The position numbers and the translations under genes were made by a program. 64,000 nt of DNA from Parapedobacter tibetensis (lineage in GTDB: Bacteria > Bacteroidota > Bacteroidia > Sphingobacteriales > Sphingobacteriaceae). The DNA lies in the NCBI RefSeq assembly GCF_024704835.1, contig NZ_JAMXBE010000001.1, positions 434,001 through 498,000 of the forward strand, given 5' to 3'. This document shows positions 8,502-16,933 of the stretch, in pieces (the stretch's first letter is position 1; every line of letters begins with the position of its first letter). The notes under the pieces are model-generated. The model was not told the DNA's origin, did not search any database, and saw nothing but the letters and a program-made list of their open reading frames with translations.

Positions 8502-10001
8502 ATGATCGATCTTAAGAATTTAGAAGTATGGTTCCTCACGGGAAGCCAACACCTTTATGGGGAAGAAACCCTACGGCAGGCCGCTGCACATGCAGAAGAA
8601 ATAGCAAAATACCTTGACCAATCACCCCAATTTCCGGTGAAGGTAATTTTTAAGCCCATCGTCAAGACACCGGAAGAAATCTATGCCGCCCTTGCAGACG
8701 CAAACCATTCATCTGATTGCATCGGCGTCATCACGTGGATGCACACCTTCTCTCCTGCCAAGATGTGGATTAGGGGGTTGAATATCCTCCATAAACCCCT
8801 ATTGCACTTCCATACCCAATACAATAGAGACATCCCGTGGGAACGTATCGATATGGATTTCATGAACCTCAACCAAAGCGCACATGGCGACCGTGAATTT
8901 GGCCACATTGTTTCCAAATTGCGCATCAACCGCAAGGTAGTCACCGGTTTTTGGCAGGATGAAGACGTGATTGACCAAATCAATGTATGGACACGTGCCG
9001 CAGCAGCATGGCACGATTGGCAAGGGGCCCGCTTTGCCCGCTTCGGCGACAATATGCGTAATGTGGCCGTCACCGATGGCGACAAAACCGATGCAGAAGC
9101 CAAATTCGGGTTTGCTGTCAACACCTATGCCGTAGGAGATTTAGTGAACGTGATAAACACGGTCACGGAATCACAAATCGATACCTTGATAGCGGAATAC
9201 GAACAGACATATACCTTGGCTCCTAACATCTTGGCAAGTGGTGATAAGCGCCAAAACCTGCGCGATGCCGCCCAAATCGAAATCGGTTTACGGAAATTCC
9301 TAATCGATGGAGGGTTCAAAGGCTTTTCCAATACCTTTGAAGATTTACATGGCATGAAACAGCTGCCGGGTATTGCTACCCAACGGCTCATGCAAGCAGG
9401 GTACGGTTATGCGGGGGAAGGCGATTGGAAAACGGCAGCCTTGGTACGTGCCAGTAAAGTGATGGCTGCTGGACTACCTGGAGGCAATGCATTTATGGAA
9501 GATTATACCTATCATTTTAACCCTACAAATTCCTTGGTCCTGGGTGCTCATATGCTGGAGGTAGATCCTGCTTTAGCCAACGGGAAACCATCATTGGAAG
9601 TGCATCCTTTAGGCATTGGTGGCAAGGACGATCCCGCCCGTTTGGTCTTTAATGTCGGCGGTGGCCCCGCACTCAATGCCAGCCTTGTAGATATGGGCGA
9701 TCGGTTTAGGCTGCTCCTCAACGAGGTGGAAGCACAAGAGCCCGAGCAAGATATGCCCAGGCTGCCCGTAGCCCGGGTATTGTGGAAACCACTCCCCGAT
9801 ATGAAGACAGGGTGCACCGCATGGATTTATGCTGGAGGGGCCCACCATACCGTATACAGTCAGAACCTTTCTGCGGAGCATTTTCAGGATTTTGCAAGCA
9901 TGGCCAACATTGAACTGCTCTGCATAGGCAAAGACACACGCCTGGATGATTTCCGAAAAGAACTATTGTGGAATGAAGGATATTACAATAATAGACGTTA
10001 A
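8502..10001 (+). CDS. araA: L-arabinose isomerase
   Basis: A 499-residue cytoplasmic isomerase converting L-arabinose to L-ribulose with a divalent metal (Mn2+ in the family). Characteristic stretches seen are VWFLTGSQHLYGEETL at the N-terminus, FEDLHGMKQLPGIATQRLMQ and GYGYAGEGDWKTAAL in the middle (active-site glutamates in FED and GEGDWK), and LVLGAHMLEV with AGGAHHTVYS towards the end, supplying the histidines. Length is exactly that expected of AraA. It is third in the ara operon; the symporter follows after 41 bp. Confidence 0.97.
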   Translation: MIDLKNLEVWFLTGSQHLYGEETLRQAAAHAEEIAKYLDQSPQFPVKVIFKPIVKTPEEIYAALADANHSSDCIGVITWMHTFSPAKMWIRGLNILHKPLLHFHTQYNRDIPWERIDMDFMNLNQSAHGDREFGHIVSKLRINRKVVTGFWQDEDVIDQINVWTRAAAAWHDWQGARFARFGDNMRNVAVTDGDKTDAEAKFGFAVNTYAVGDLVNVINTVTESQIDTLIAEYEQTYTLAPNILASGDKRQNLRDAAQIEIGLRKFLIDGGFKGFSNTFEDLHGMKQLPGIATQRLMQAGYGYAGEGDWKTAALVRASKVMAAGLPGGNAFMEDYTYHFNPTNSLVLGAHMLEVDPALANGKPSLEVHPLGIGGKDDPARLVFNVGGGPALNASLVDMGDRFRLLLNEVEAQEPEQDMPRLPVARVLWKPLPDMKTGCTAWIYAGGAHHTVYSQNLSAEHFQDFASMANIELLCIGKDTRLDDFRKELLWNEGYYNNRR

Positions 10002-10042
10002 ATTTACCCGATTTATAAAACCTAATGTTATAAAAATAGATT

Positions 10043-11797
10043 ATGAAATTGCTTGAAACACTCGATTGGTTCGTCATCGCCATCTATTTTCTATTGATAG
10101 CTGGCATTGCCGCCTGGACGATGCGGAAGAAAAAAGATTCGGCACAGGAATATTTTCTGGCTGGCAAAAGCCTTGGCTGGTTTGTCATTGGCGCATCCAT
10201 CTTCGCATCCAATATCGGCTCCGAACACTTAGTCGGCTTGGCAGGGTCAGGGGCTACCGACGGTGTAGCGATGGCCCATTACGAGTTGCACGCCTGGTGC
10301 CTGCTGGTCCTAGCTTGGATATTGGTGCCTTTTTATATGCGTTCGAAGGTATTTACCATGCCAGAATTTCTAGAAAGAAGATTTTCCCCAACCGCAAGGA
10401 CCGTACTTTCGGCCATTTCGCTGGTCGCCTATGTGCTCACTAAGCTCGCCGTAGGTGTCTACGCAGGAGGAATGGTCTTCACGGTGCTCCTTCCTGAAGT
10501 AAGTTTCATGGGGCTGGATAGTTTCTGGGTGGGTTCGGTACTGATTATCATCCTTACTGGCATCTATACCGTATTGGGGGGCATGAAAGCGGTAGCCTAT
10601 ACCGAGGCTTTCCAAACCGTTGTCCTCATCCTTGGGTCGGCATTGGTGACCATCCTAGGGCTGCAAGCCATCGGTGGCTGGAGTGAGCTGAAATTGACGG
10701 TTGGCGACGAGATGTTTAACCTGTGGAAGCCATTGGTGCCTGAGGGTGTAGAAAGCACCTGGAGCCCAGTAAGGGAAACCGGGAAAATGGCATGGTACTT
10801 CAATGACAACTACCCTTGGGTGGGCATGCTTTTTTGTGCACCCATTATCGGTCTTTGGTACTGGACAACCGACCAGTACATTGTTCAGCGGGTGCTCGGT
10901 GCACCCGATGAAAAGACCGCACGGCGGGGCGCCATCGCTGCTGCATTTTTCAAATTGTTCCCTGTATTTATCTTCATCATCCCCGGTATCATTTGCTACG
11001 CCTTGGCTACCAGTGGCAAGCTACCGGCGCTCACCGCACAGCTGATTGGTCCCGATGGCGAAATCATCCGCGAAAGCGCCCAGCAGGCATTTCCTTTGAT
11101 GGTAGCACATGTGCTCCCCGTCGGAATCCGTGGGCTGGTGGTGGCAGGGCTGTTGGCAGCTCTGATGAGCTCCCTGGCTGGAGCTTTCAATGCTTCTTCT
11201 ACCCTATTTACCATCGATTTCTATTCGAGGCTTCGCCCCAATGTTTCACAGAAAAGGCTAGTCTGGGTAGGACGATTAGCCACCGTTATCATGATTATCA
11301 TTGGCTTGCTCTGGATTCCGGTCATACGTGGTGGCAAAGGCTTGTATGATTACCTCCAAGGTGTACAGGCCTATCTCGCTCCCCCAATTGCGGTGGTATT
11401 TTTCGCTGGGGTTTTTCACAAGCGGCTAAATTCAAAAGGGTGCTTGGCGGCGCTTTACACCGGCTTTCTTTTAGGCCTCATTAGGTTGGCCGTGGATACA
11501 CCGGTGAAATTGTATAGTGATTTTACCTATTCGCAAGGTTCGTTTTTATGGATCCTGAATAATATGTTTTTCCAATACTACAGTTTGGGCATTTTCTTGG
11601 TCAGCCTTGTGGTCATGTTCATTGTCAGCTACGCTACTGCAGCACCATCATATGCGAAAATAGAAGGGTTGACCTACGGTACCATTACCGATGAACACCG
11701 GAAGGAAAGCAAGGCCAGCTGGAGCAAATGGGAGGTATTAGCCTCTATACTTATCATTGTCCTTATTATAGCGGCATATGTGTATTTTAGCGGTTAA
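10043..11797 (+). CDS. Sodium:solute symporter (SSS/SGLT family), probable L-arabinose importer
   Basis: A 584-residue polytopic inner-membrane protein with about 14 hydrophobic segments from WFVIAIYFLLIAGIAAW to the C-terminal VLIIAAYVYF. SSS landmarks include EYFLAGKSLGWFVIGASIFASNIGSEHLVG, GIYTVLGGMKAVAYTEAFQT and ALMSSLAGAFNASSTLFT, typical of the SGLT/sugar branch. It is the last gene of araB-araD-araA, followed by a strong terminator, so L-arabinose driven by sodium is the probable cargo, as for AraT transporters of other Bacteroidota. Substrate is inferred from context only. Confidence 0.9.
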   Translation: MKLLETLDWFVIAIYFLLIAGIAAWTMRKKKDSAQEYFLAGKSLGWFVIGASIFASNIGSEHLVGLAGSGATDGVAMAHYELHAWCLLVLAWILVPFYMRSKVFTMPEFLERRFSPTARTVLSAISLVAYVLTKLAVGVYAGGMVFTVLLPEVSFMGLDSFWVGSVLIIILTGIYTVLGGMKAVAYTEAFQTVVLILGSALVTILGLQAIGGWSELKLTVGDEMFNLWKPLVPEGVESTWSPVRETGKMAWYFNDNYPWVGMLFCAPIIGLWYWTTDQYIVQRVLGAPDEKTARRGAIAAAFFKLFPVFIFIIPGIICYALATSGKLPALTAQLIGPDGEIIRESAQQAFPLMVAHVLPVGIRGLVVAGLLAALMSSLAGAFNASSTLFTIDFYSRLRPNVSQKRLVWVGRLATVIMIIIGLLWIPVIRGGKGLYDYLQGVQAYLAPPIAVVFFAGVFHKRLNSKGCLAALYTGFLLGLIRLAVDTPVKLYSDFTYSQGSFLWILNNMFFQYYSLGIFLVSLVVMFIVSYATAAPSYAKIEGLTYGTITDEHRKESKASWSKWEVLASILIIVLIIAAYVYFSG

Positions 11798-11822
11798 CAA
11801 CTGCTATGCTGTTTTGACAACG

Positions 11823-11866
11823 ACCAGAGGTACGGTTTTACCGTATCCTCTGGTTCACTTTTTTTG
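11823..11866 (+). terminator. Rho-independent terminator of the ara operon
   Basis: ACCAGAGG-TACGG, a TTTT loop and CCGTA-T-CCTCTGGT form a 13-bp stem with one bulged base, followed by TTCAC and a run of seven T. It begins 26 bp after the symporter stop, closing the araBDA-symporter transcript before the separate TIM-barrel gene. Confidence 0.85.
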
Positions 11867-11903
11867 AATCAAACGACTACTTTCGAGAATCAAAAATCCA
11901 AAC

Positions 11904-12896
11904 ATGAACACCGATAGAAGAATTTTCCTAAAGCAAGCCAGTGCAGCCCTTGCAACAGCTTACTTTGCCCCCTCCTTACTCTCCTGCTCCTCTCCAACAC
12001 CAAAAGGAGGGACTTCATTGCCCAGCGGCATCGGTATCCAACTCTATACCCTGCGCGATGTGTTGGATACAGACGTACAAAACACGATTGCTCGTGTGGC
12101 TGAAATCGGCTATGATCATGTGGAAACTTTTGGTCTGGAAATCAATGGACAAGGTGAACCCACGTTTTGGGGGACATCGCGTTCGGATCTGCGCAGCCTA
12201 TTGGAGCAATCTAGCTTGAAAACCTATAGTGGGCATTACGACCTTTCTGAATTCCTTACGCCGGGTGACGGCAACGAAGAGGCACTCAACATCTACATCG
12301 ATACTGCTGCAGAGCTGGGTCAACAGTACCTGATAGCACCCGTCCCGCCCATGATGCTCATCGATAGCCTTACAAGCGATGATTATCGCTTCATGGCCGA
12401 TCAGCTTAACAAAGCTGGGGAGCTCGCGGCCAAATCGGGTCTGAAAGTTGGTTACCATAACCATTTTTGGGAGTTTAGGACATTTGATGACGGGAGTAAA
12501 GGGATGGACATCTTGATCGAAAACACCGATGAAGAGCTGGTCGTGTTTGAGCTGGATTTGTTTTGGAGCGAGAAATCAGGCATAGATAGTACAACCTATT
12601 TCAAGAAGTATCCCGGCCGTTTCCCGCTATGGCATATCAAGGATATGGACAAACGCAATACGGTTCCGGTCACAGGCCCCGAGTACGATAAGAAACCCAT
12701 CATGGAACTCCTACCCGCGATTACCTATACAGAAGTGGGCACGGGGGCCATTGATTTCAAGAAAATCCTATCAGAACAAGAAACGGCTGGTTTGCAATAT
12801 GCTTTCGTTGAGCAAGACATCATCACCATTGACCCCTTTGAGAGTGTCAAGAAAAGCTACCAGTACGTCAATCAGGAATTGTTGGTTGGGCCTTAA
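11904..12896 (+). CDS. Exported sugar phosphate isomerase/epimerase-like TIM-barrel lipoprotein
   Basis: A 330-residue protein with twin-arginine motif DRRIFLK at residues 4-10 and lipobox LLSC (Cys28), so probably Tat-exported and lipid-anchored. From residue 40 it follows the xylose-isomerase-like TIM barrel fold: GIQLYTLRDVL, GYDHVETFGLE, metal-type residues in GYHNHFWEF, ELDLFW, WHIKDMD and the final FVEQD. Such proteins isomerise or epimerise sugars or keto-sugars, and exported members often accompany Gfo/Idh-type sugar oxidation genes. The exact substrate cannot be read. It stands alone after the ara terminator, convergent with the channel gene 18 bp away. Confidence 0.82.
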   Translation: MNTDRRIFLKQASAALATAYFAPSLLSCSSPTPKGGTSLPSGIGIQLYTLRDVLDTDVQNTIARVAEIGYDHVETFGLEINGQGEPTFWGTSRSDLRSLLEQSSLKTYSGHYDLSEFLTPGDGNEEALNIYIDTAAELGQQYLIAPVPPMMLIDSLTSDDYRFMADQLNKAGELAAKSGLKVGYHNHFWEFRTFDDGSKGMDILIENTDEELVVFELDLFWSEKSGIDSTTYFKKYPGRFPLWHIKDMDKRNTVPVTGPEYDKKPIMELLPAITYTEVGTGAIDFKKILSEQETAGLQYAFVEQDIITIDPFESVKKSYQYVNQELLVGP

Positions 12897-12914
12897 ACGA
12901 ATGGCACACCCCTT

Positions 12915-13538
12915 TTAGTTCTTCCTTTTGAAGGACTCGACCTTTTCGTTGATATATGATATGGCCGTGCCGAATGTGGCGATTCCACAGAAGATGAGCA
13001 CAGATGCCAACGCCTTCCCAGTGGTAGTCACCGGATAAAAATCGCCGTACCCTACCGTGGTGATGGTGATGTAACTCCACCATAATGCATTTTCGGCAGT
13101 AGTGATATTGCCCACACCCTGCTCCACGTATAATACTGCCGTTGTGCAAAGCACAAGGGTTGTATAGGAAGTGAATACCACGAAACCATATAATGTTGCC
13201 GCTCTATTGTGCTGGATAAATGCAATCAACAATTTAAAAGATTTGATGATCCGCAGCACCCGGAACACCCGGAAAATTCGGATGTAGCGGAACTCGGAAA
13301 CCATGGGAATGGATGACAGCAAGTCAAGCCAACCCGTTGTATAAAGGTATCTCACTTTATTCGGGGCTTGAAAAACCTGCCTGAAAAAATCAATCAGAAA
13401 AATGGCGCAAAGTGAAAAATCAAAGTATCCGATAAGCCGGTAGACTTCCGATGTTTCAGGGATGAAAAATGTAGCGGACAACAGAATGATGCTAAAAATC
13501 GACAATAATGCAATGACAATATTGAAAACACTCATCAA
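12915..13538 (-). CDS. Voltage-gated potassium channel (Kv type, six-TM)
   Basis: A 207-residue inner-membrane protein. Hydrophobic segments S1-S4 are followed by a pore loop with the selectivity filter TVGYGD (residues 161-166) and a last helix S6. S4 (about 84-102) carries arginines at near-regular three-residue spacing in RYIRIFRVFRVLRIIKSFK, the mark of a voltage sensor. There is no large C-terminal ligand domain; it ends NEKVESFKRKN. It lies 23 bp downstream of the aldose 1-epimerase gene on the same strand, so co-transcription is likely though no metabolic link is obvious. Perhaps it balances charge during sodium-coupled sugar uptake (speculative). Confidence 0.92.
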   Translation of the reverse strand: MMSVFNIVIALLSIFSIILLSATFFIPETSEVYRLIGYFDFSLCAIFLIDFFRQVFQAPNKVRYLYTTGWLDLLSSIPMVSEFRYIRIFRVFRVLRIIKSFKLLIAFIQHNRAATLYGFVVFTSYTTLVLCTTAVLYVEQGVGNITTAENALWWSYITITTVGYGDFYPVTTTGKALASVLIFCGIATFGTAISYINEKVESFKRKN

Positions 13539-13561
13539 TAGCTGTTCTATTCGCTTTTACA

Positions 13562-14716
13562 CTAATTTCTCCTAAATTTATATACCGTTCTGGTGCGATA
13601 TTCCGCCTTCGGTTCCAGTACCGTAGAAGGGAAATCCGGTTTGTTCGGTGCATCAGGAAAATGCTGGGTCTCCAAACAAAACGCCGACCGATAGCTGTAG
13701 GTTTTGCCTCCCTTCGCATGCTGTACATTGTCCATGAAATTGCCGCTATAAAACTGCAAACCTGGCTCTTCCGTCAAAATATCCATTACGATACCTGTCT
13801 TTGGACTTTCCACGGTAGCCACCAATTGCAGGCCAACATCTTTTTTCAGTACAAAATTATGGTCATACCCTTTCCCAAGCAATAGCTGGGCGTCTGTCGT
13901 GTCAATGCGCTGCCCGATGGCCGTAGGCTGGCGGAAATCAAATGGGGTGTTTTCCACCGGAGTAATTTCGCCAGTAGGGATCAGTGTTTCATCAACGGAT
14001 GTATACCCATCAGCCCGGATGGTGAGTATGTGATCAAGTATGGTGCTGTCGCCTTCGCCACTGAGGTTGAAATAAGCATGGTTGGTCAGGTTCACAATGG
14101 TCGCTTTATCCGTTGTGGCGTAGTAACTGATGTCAAGGGCATTATCCTTGGTCAACGTATAAACCACTGTAGTTTCCAACTTTCCTGGGTAGCCAGCATC
14201 GCCGTCGGGAGAGACGTATTGCAATTCCAAACTGCTATCGGTAACGCTCTTCACTTCCCATACTTTGGCAAAGAATCCATTAGTGCCCCCATGCAAGGTG
14301 TTGGTACCGTCGTTTAATTCCAATTGGTGTTGTTGACCTTCCAGCTCAAACTGCCCTTTGGCAATGCGGTTGCCATAGCGCCCCACAATGGCCCCATAGA
14401 ACCCTTCTCCTGGCTGCCGATAGGCCGCCAAATCAGTATATCCCAACACGACGTCCACCAAATCAGCATGCTTGTCCGGTACATGAAGGCTTACTACACG
14501 CGCACCATAATTCGTAATGGTCGCAACAGCCACACCATTCGTGAGGGTGTAAAGTTTCACGGAATCCCCATCGATTTCGGCTTCGAAATCAGCGGGAGAA
14601 ACGGTCAAAACAGCTATTCCTTCGGTGTCTGCGGTCTGTTCTTGAGGGGGATTGCAAGCTGACATTCCGGCTACCGCCAAGATCGCGGCCAATGATTTAT
14701 TTGCTTTGTTCTTCAT
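13562..14716 (-). CDS. galM: Aldose 1-epimerase (mutarotase), lipoprotein
   Basis: A 384-residue galactose-mutarotase-fold protein exported as a lipoprotein (lipobox GMSAC, Cys21). It interconverts alpha and beta anomers of aldoses outside the cytoplasm, which can speed uptake of sugars freed by glycosidases such as the GH51/GH97 pair. Family signatures seen: GRYGNRIAKGQFELEGQ, GTNTLHGGTNGF (catalytic His region), NLTNHAYFNLSG, and near the end CLETQHFPDAPN with the conserved glutamate. It is first in a two-gene unit with the potassium channel; a -7 element lies 39-46 bp upstream. Confidence 0.93.
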   Translation of the reverse strand: MKNKANKSLAAILAVAGMSACNPPQEQTADTEGIAVLTVSPADFEAEIDGDSVKLYTLTNGVAVATITNYGARVVSLHVPDKHADLVDVVLGYTDLAAYRQPGEGFYGAIVGRYGNRIAKGQFELEGQQHQLELNDGTNTLHGGTNGFFAKVWEVKSVTDSSLELQYVSPDGDAGYPGKLETTVVYTLTKDNALDISYYATTDKATIVNLTNHAYFNLSGEGDSTILDHILTIRADGYTSVDETLIPTGEITPVENTPFDFRQPTAIGQRIDTTDAQLLLGKGYDHNFVLKKDVGLQLVATVESPKTGIVMDILTEEPGLQFYSGNFMDNVQHAKGGKTYSYRSAFCLETQHFPDAPNKPDFPSTVLEPKAEYRTRTVYKFRRN

Positions 14717-14754
14717 TATCTTAAAGTAGGTTTATCCTTTAATTGTTATGTTGA

Positions 14755-14762
14755 CAAAGTTA
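14755..14762 (-). promoter_or_regulatory. Candidate -7 promoter element for galM
   Basis: On the minus strand this reads TAACTTTG, matching the Bacteroidota primary-sigma -7 consensus TAnnTTTG, 39 nt upstream of the galM ATG. A weak TTTAG at about the right distance for the -33 box lies near 14790. The 171-bp gap 14717-14887 is otherwise shared with the divergent sigma factor gene. Confidence 0.5.
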
Positions 14763-14887
14763 AAAGGAAAATCCATATAACATAGGCTAAATTTAAATCG
14801 CTTTTTCCGCACCGCATTCATCCTTACCAAAAGCCACACACTCTTTCCAATCATTTTTATTTATATTAGCCGACGTTTAGTAGAGAA

Positions 14888-15478
14888 ATGAGCAAACATC
14901 CCCCGATTTTTAACGAAAGAGACGCACTAATTCGATCCTCAACGGGAGATTCTCGCGCTTTCAAGCTCATTTTCGATCATTATAACTCCCGAGTTTACAC
15001 ATTTGCGTTAAAATACCTGAAATCAACCCAGCAAGCCGAAGAAGCAACACAAGAAATCTTCCTGAAACTATGGGAAAAGGGCGAATCACTGAGCGACATT
15101 GTAGATTTGGACAACTATATTTTCACTATCTCCCGTAATCATTCGTTCGATCAACTGCGAAGAATGAAAATCCGATCGAAATTGATGGTTGCCTTACCCA
15201 ATCATGATGATTATACGAACGAAACCGAGGAGACCATCATGCTCCACGACACACGCCGTATCCTAGAGGAAGCCATTGTGCAACTGCCCCCGCAACAAAA
15301 GCGTGTATATCAGCTTTGCCATCAGCAGGGCCTCAAATACGAGCAAGCCGCCGCGCAAATGAATCTATCGGCTCAAACTGTCCATCGCCACATGAAATTG
15401 GCGCTCCGTTTTTTGCGAAACTATCTCAAACAACATACGGAACTGGGTATCCTGATTGTCTTTCTTAAACTTTTTTAA
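14888..15478 (+). CDS. ECF RNA polymerase sigma factor (Bacteroidota expansion family)
   Basis: A 196-residue sigma-70 family protein. The region-2 signature AFKLIFDHYNSRVYTFALKYL with the helix containing NYIFTISRNHSFDQLRR, and a region-4 helix-turn-helix in QQGLKYEQAAAQMNLSAQTVHRHM, are evident; regions 1.1 and 3 are absent, as in ECF factors. It heads sigma - FecR - STN SusC - SusD, the standard cell-surface-signalling layout in which substrate binding to the receptor releases the sigma factor through the FecR anti-sigma. It should therefore drive the cluster at 16.9-25.3 kb. The fecR gene starts 63 bp later. Confidence 0.95.
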   Translation: MSKHPPIFNERDALIRSSTGDSRAFKLIFDHYNSRVYTFALKYLKSTQQAEEATQEIFLKLWEKGESLSDIVDLDNYIFTISRNHSFDQLRRMKIRSKLMVALPNHDDYTNETEETIMLHDTRRILEEAIVQLPPQQKRVYQLCHQQGLKYEQAAAQMNLSAQTVHRHMKLALRFLRNYLKQHTELGILIVFLKLF

Positions 15479-15541
15479 AAAATTTCATCATCTCATTGCC
15501 CCTAACCTGCGGCTGGTACGTCTTTATATAAAAAGACCCCC

Positions 15542-16762
15542 ATGGAGATTGACCAACGCATTATTTACTTGCACCGTCGTTACCTCACCGACTCCCTGTC
15601 AACGTCGGAAGCGCGGGAATGGGAACGGATCTTGTCAGATCCAAACTGCGAAGGGAAAATCAAAGCAATCATGCAGTCCACTTGGGCGGCTATTGACACC
15701 AAAAATCAGGAAGAACTTCCAACCGAGAAAGCCGGCACAATTTTCAGGGACATTACCCACTCACCTTCCGTGAAAAGCCGATTCCCATGGCTACGAGTGG
15801 CTGCGGTTTTTGTAGCCCTGCTTACCATCGGCTATTTCTTCTTGGACAACAAGACCGACAACGACCATCAAGCAGCTATACAATCAGATGTCCTTCCAGG
15901 AGGCCCTAAAGCTATGCTTACACTCACGGATGGACGGATGATCAATTTAAGTTCAAGCCATGAAGGAATTGTCGTAGGCGATGACATTACCTATGTAGAC
16001 GGAACCTTTGTGATCAGTCCGGAGTCAGACACTCGGATTCCGGACTCCCGACTTGTGACATTATCTACCCCCAAAGGCGGCACCTACAAGATCACCCTCG
16101 CCGACGGAACCAACGTTTGGCTGAATTCAGCAAGTACATTGAGGTACCCATCGCGGTTTAACGGCAATGAACGCGTTGTTGAGCTCGAAGGGGAAGCGTA
16201 TTTTGAAGTCGCTGCACAGGCCAAAAAAGCGAATAATCTGCGGATTAGCGAATCTGCGGATTCGCCTAGCGTGCCGTTCCGGGTAGTGAGTAAAGGCCAG
16301 CATGTGGAGGTTCTGGGCACTCAATTCAATATCGCCGCCTATCCGGATGAGCCGAACACCAAAACCACCTTGGTGGAAGGCAGTGTGCGGGTAACACCCT
16401 TGTCTGACCACCCCTTACCGAACACCATATTAAAGCCCGGACAGCAGAGCGTATCGTCAACCAAACGGCTCGATGTGATTGACGTTGATCCCCAAACGGA
16501 GTTAGCTTGGCGGAATGGTCGATTCAATTTTGACGGCAAGGACTTACGTCAAGTCATGGGCGAATTGGAACGTTGGTATGATATCGAAGTACACTATGAA
16601 GGCAGGATCCCAGCCATTGAATTCTTCGGCGGTGTCCATCGCAACAACAACCTCTCTACCGTCATGCATATTCTCGAAACCAATGGAATACGATACCGCC
16701 TCGAAAATGGGCAGAAACTGACCATATTATCACACATCGAAACAAATAGGAAGGAGGACTAA
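15542..16762 (+). CDS. FecR-family anti-sigma factor with DUF4974 C-terminus
   Basis: A 406-residue single-pass inner-membrane protein: cytoplasmic anti-sigma part (1-80), one membrane helix (about 82-100, FPWLRVAAVFVALLTIGYFF), then periplasmic FecR domain (about 170-280, including LSTPKGGTYKITLADGTNVWLNSAS and VEVLGTQFNI) and C-terminal STN-like DUF4974 (about 320-395). It relays the state of the outer-membrane receptor to the sigma factor. An unusual stretch at about residues 228-243 (NNLRISESADSPS) lies between EVAAQAKK and PFRVVS, where relatives have only a few residues. Its DNA is the same short-word repeat as in the araD-araA gap, so it looks like an in-frame repeat insertion. Confidence 0.93.
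   Translation: MEIDQRIIYLHRRYLTDSLSTSEAREWERILSDPNCEGKIKAIMQSTWAAIDTKNQEELPTEKAGTIFRDITHSPSVKSRFPWLRVAAVFVALLTIGYFFLDNKTDNDHQAAIQSDVLPGGPKAMLTLTDGRMINLSSSHEGIVVGDDITYVDGTFVISPESDTRIPDSRLVTLSTPKGGTYKITLADGTNVWLNSASTLRYPSRFNGNERVVELEGEAYFEVAAQAKKANNLRISESADSPSVPFRVVSKGQHVEVLGTQFNIAAYPDEPNTKTTLVEGSVRVTPLSDHPLPNTILKPGQQSVSSTKRLDVIDVDPQTELAWRNGRFNFDGKDLRQVMGELERWYDIEVHYEGRIPAIEFFGGVHRNNNLSTVMHILETNGIRYRLENGQKLTILSHIETNRKED
16235..16265 (+). repeat. Short repeat/hairpin inserted in fecR coding sequence
   Basis: AATCTGCGGATT occurs at 16235-16246 and again at 16251-16262. The segment also contains a 7-bp inverted repeat GCGAATC (16248-16254)/GATTCGC (16259-16265) with a 4-nt loop. The same words (GCGGATT, GATTCGC, GCGAAT) build the araD-araA intergenic repeat at 8350-8440. 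Confidence 0.55.
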
Positions 16763-16933
16763 TATACAGCAAACGTTACACAGTTTATATTACGGATAAC
16801 ATCATGTATCCCTTAGGTCAAATAAACAAATCAATAATCCAAACCGCCCAAACTTAGGTAAAAGTGCTGTTAAAAGCAATTTTACCGGTCTCGCATCGGC
16901 TATGAGTTTGCGGAAAACAAACGATGTAACTTA
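16763..16933 (+). promoter_or_regulatory. Probable ECF-sigma controlled promoter region of the STN SusC operon
   Basis: A 171-bp AT-rich gap between fecR and the receptor gene, where the partner sigma factor is expected to act. No consensus -7 TAnnTTTG is present, which is compatible with an ECF promoter. ACGTTACA at 16773-16780 resembles the candidate AraR word. The assignment rests on layout only. Confidence 0.3.
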
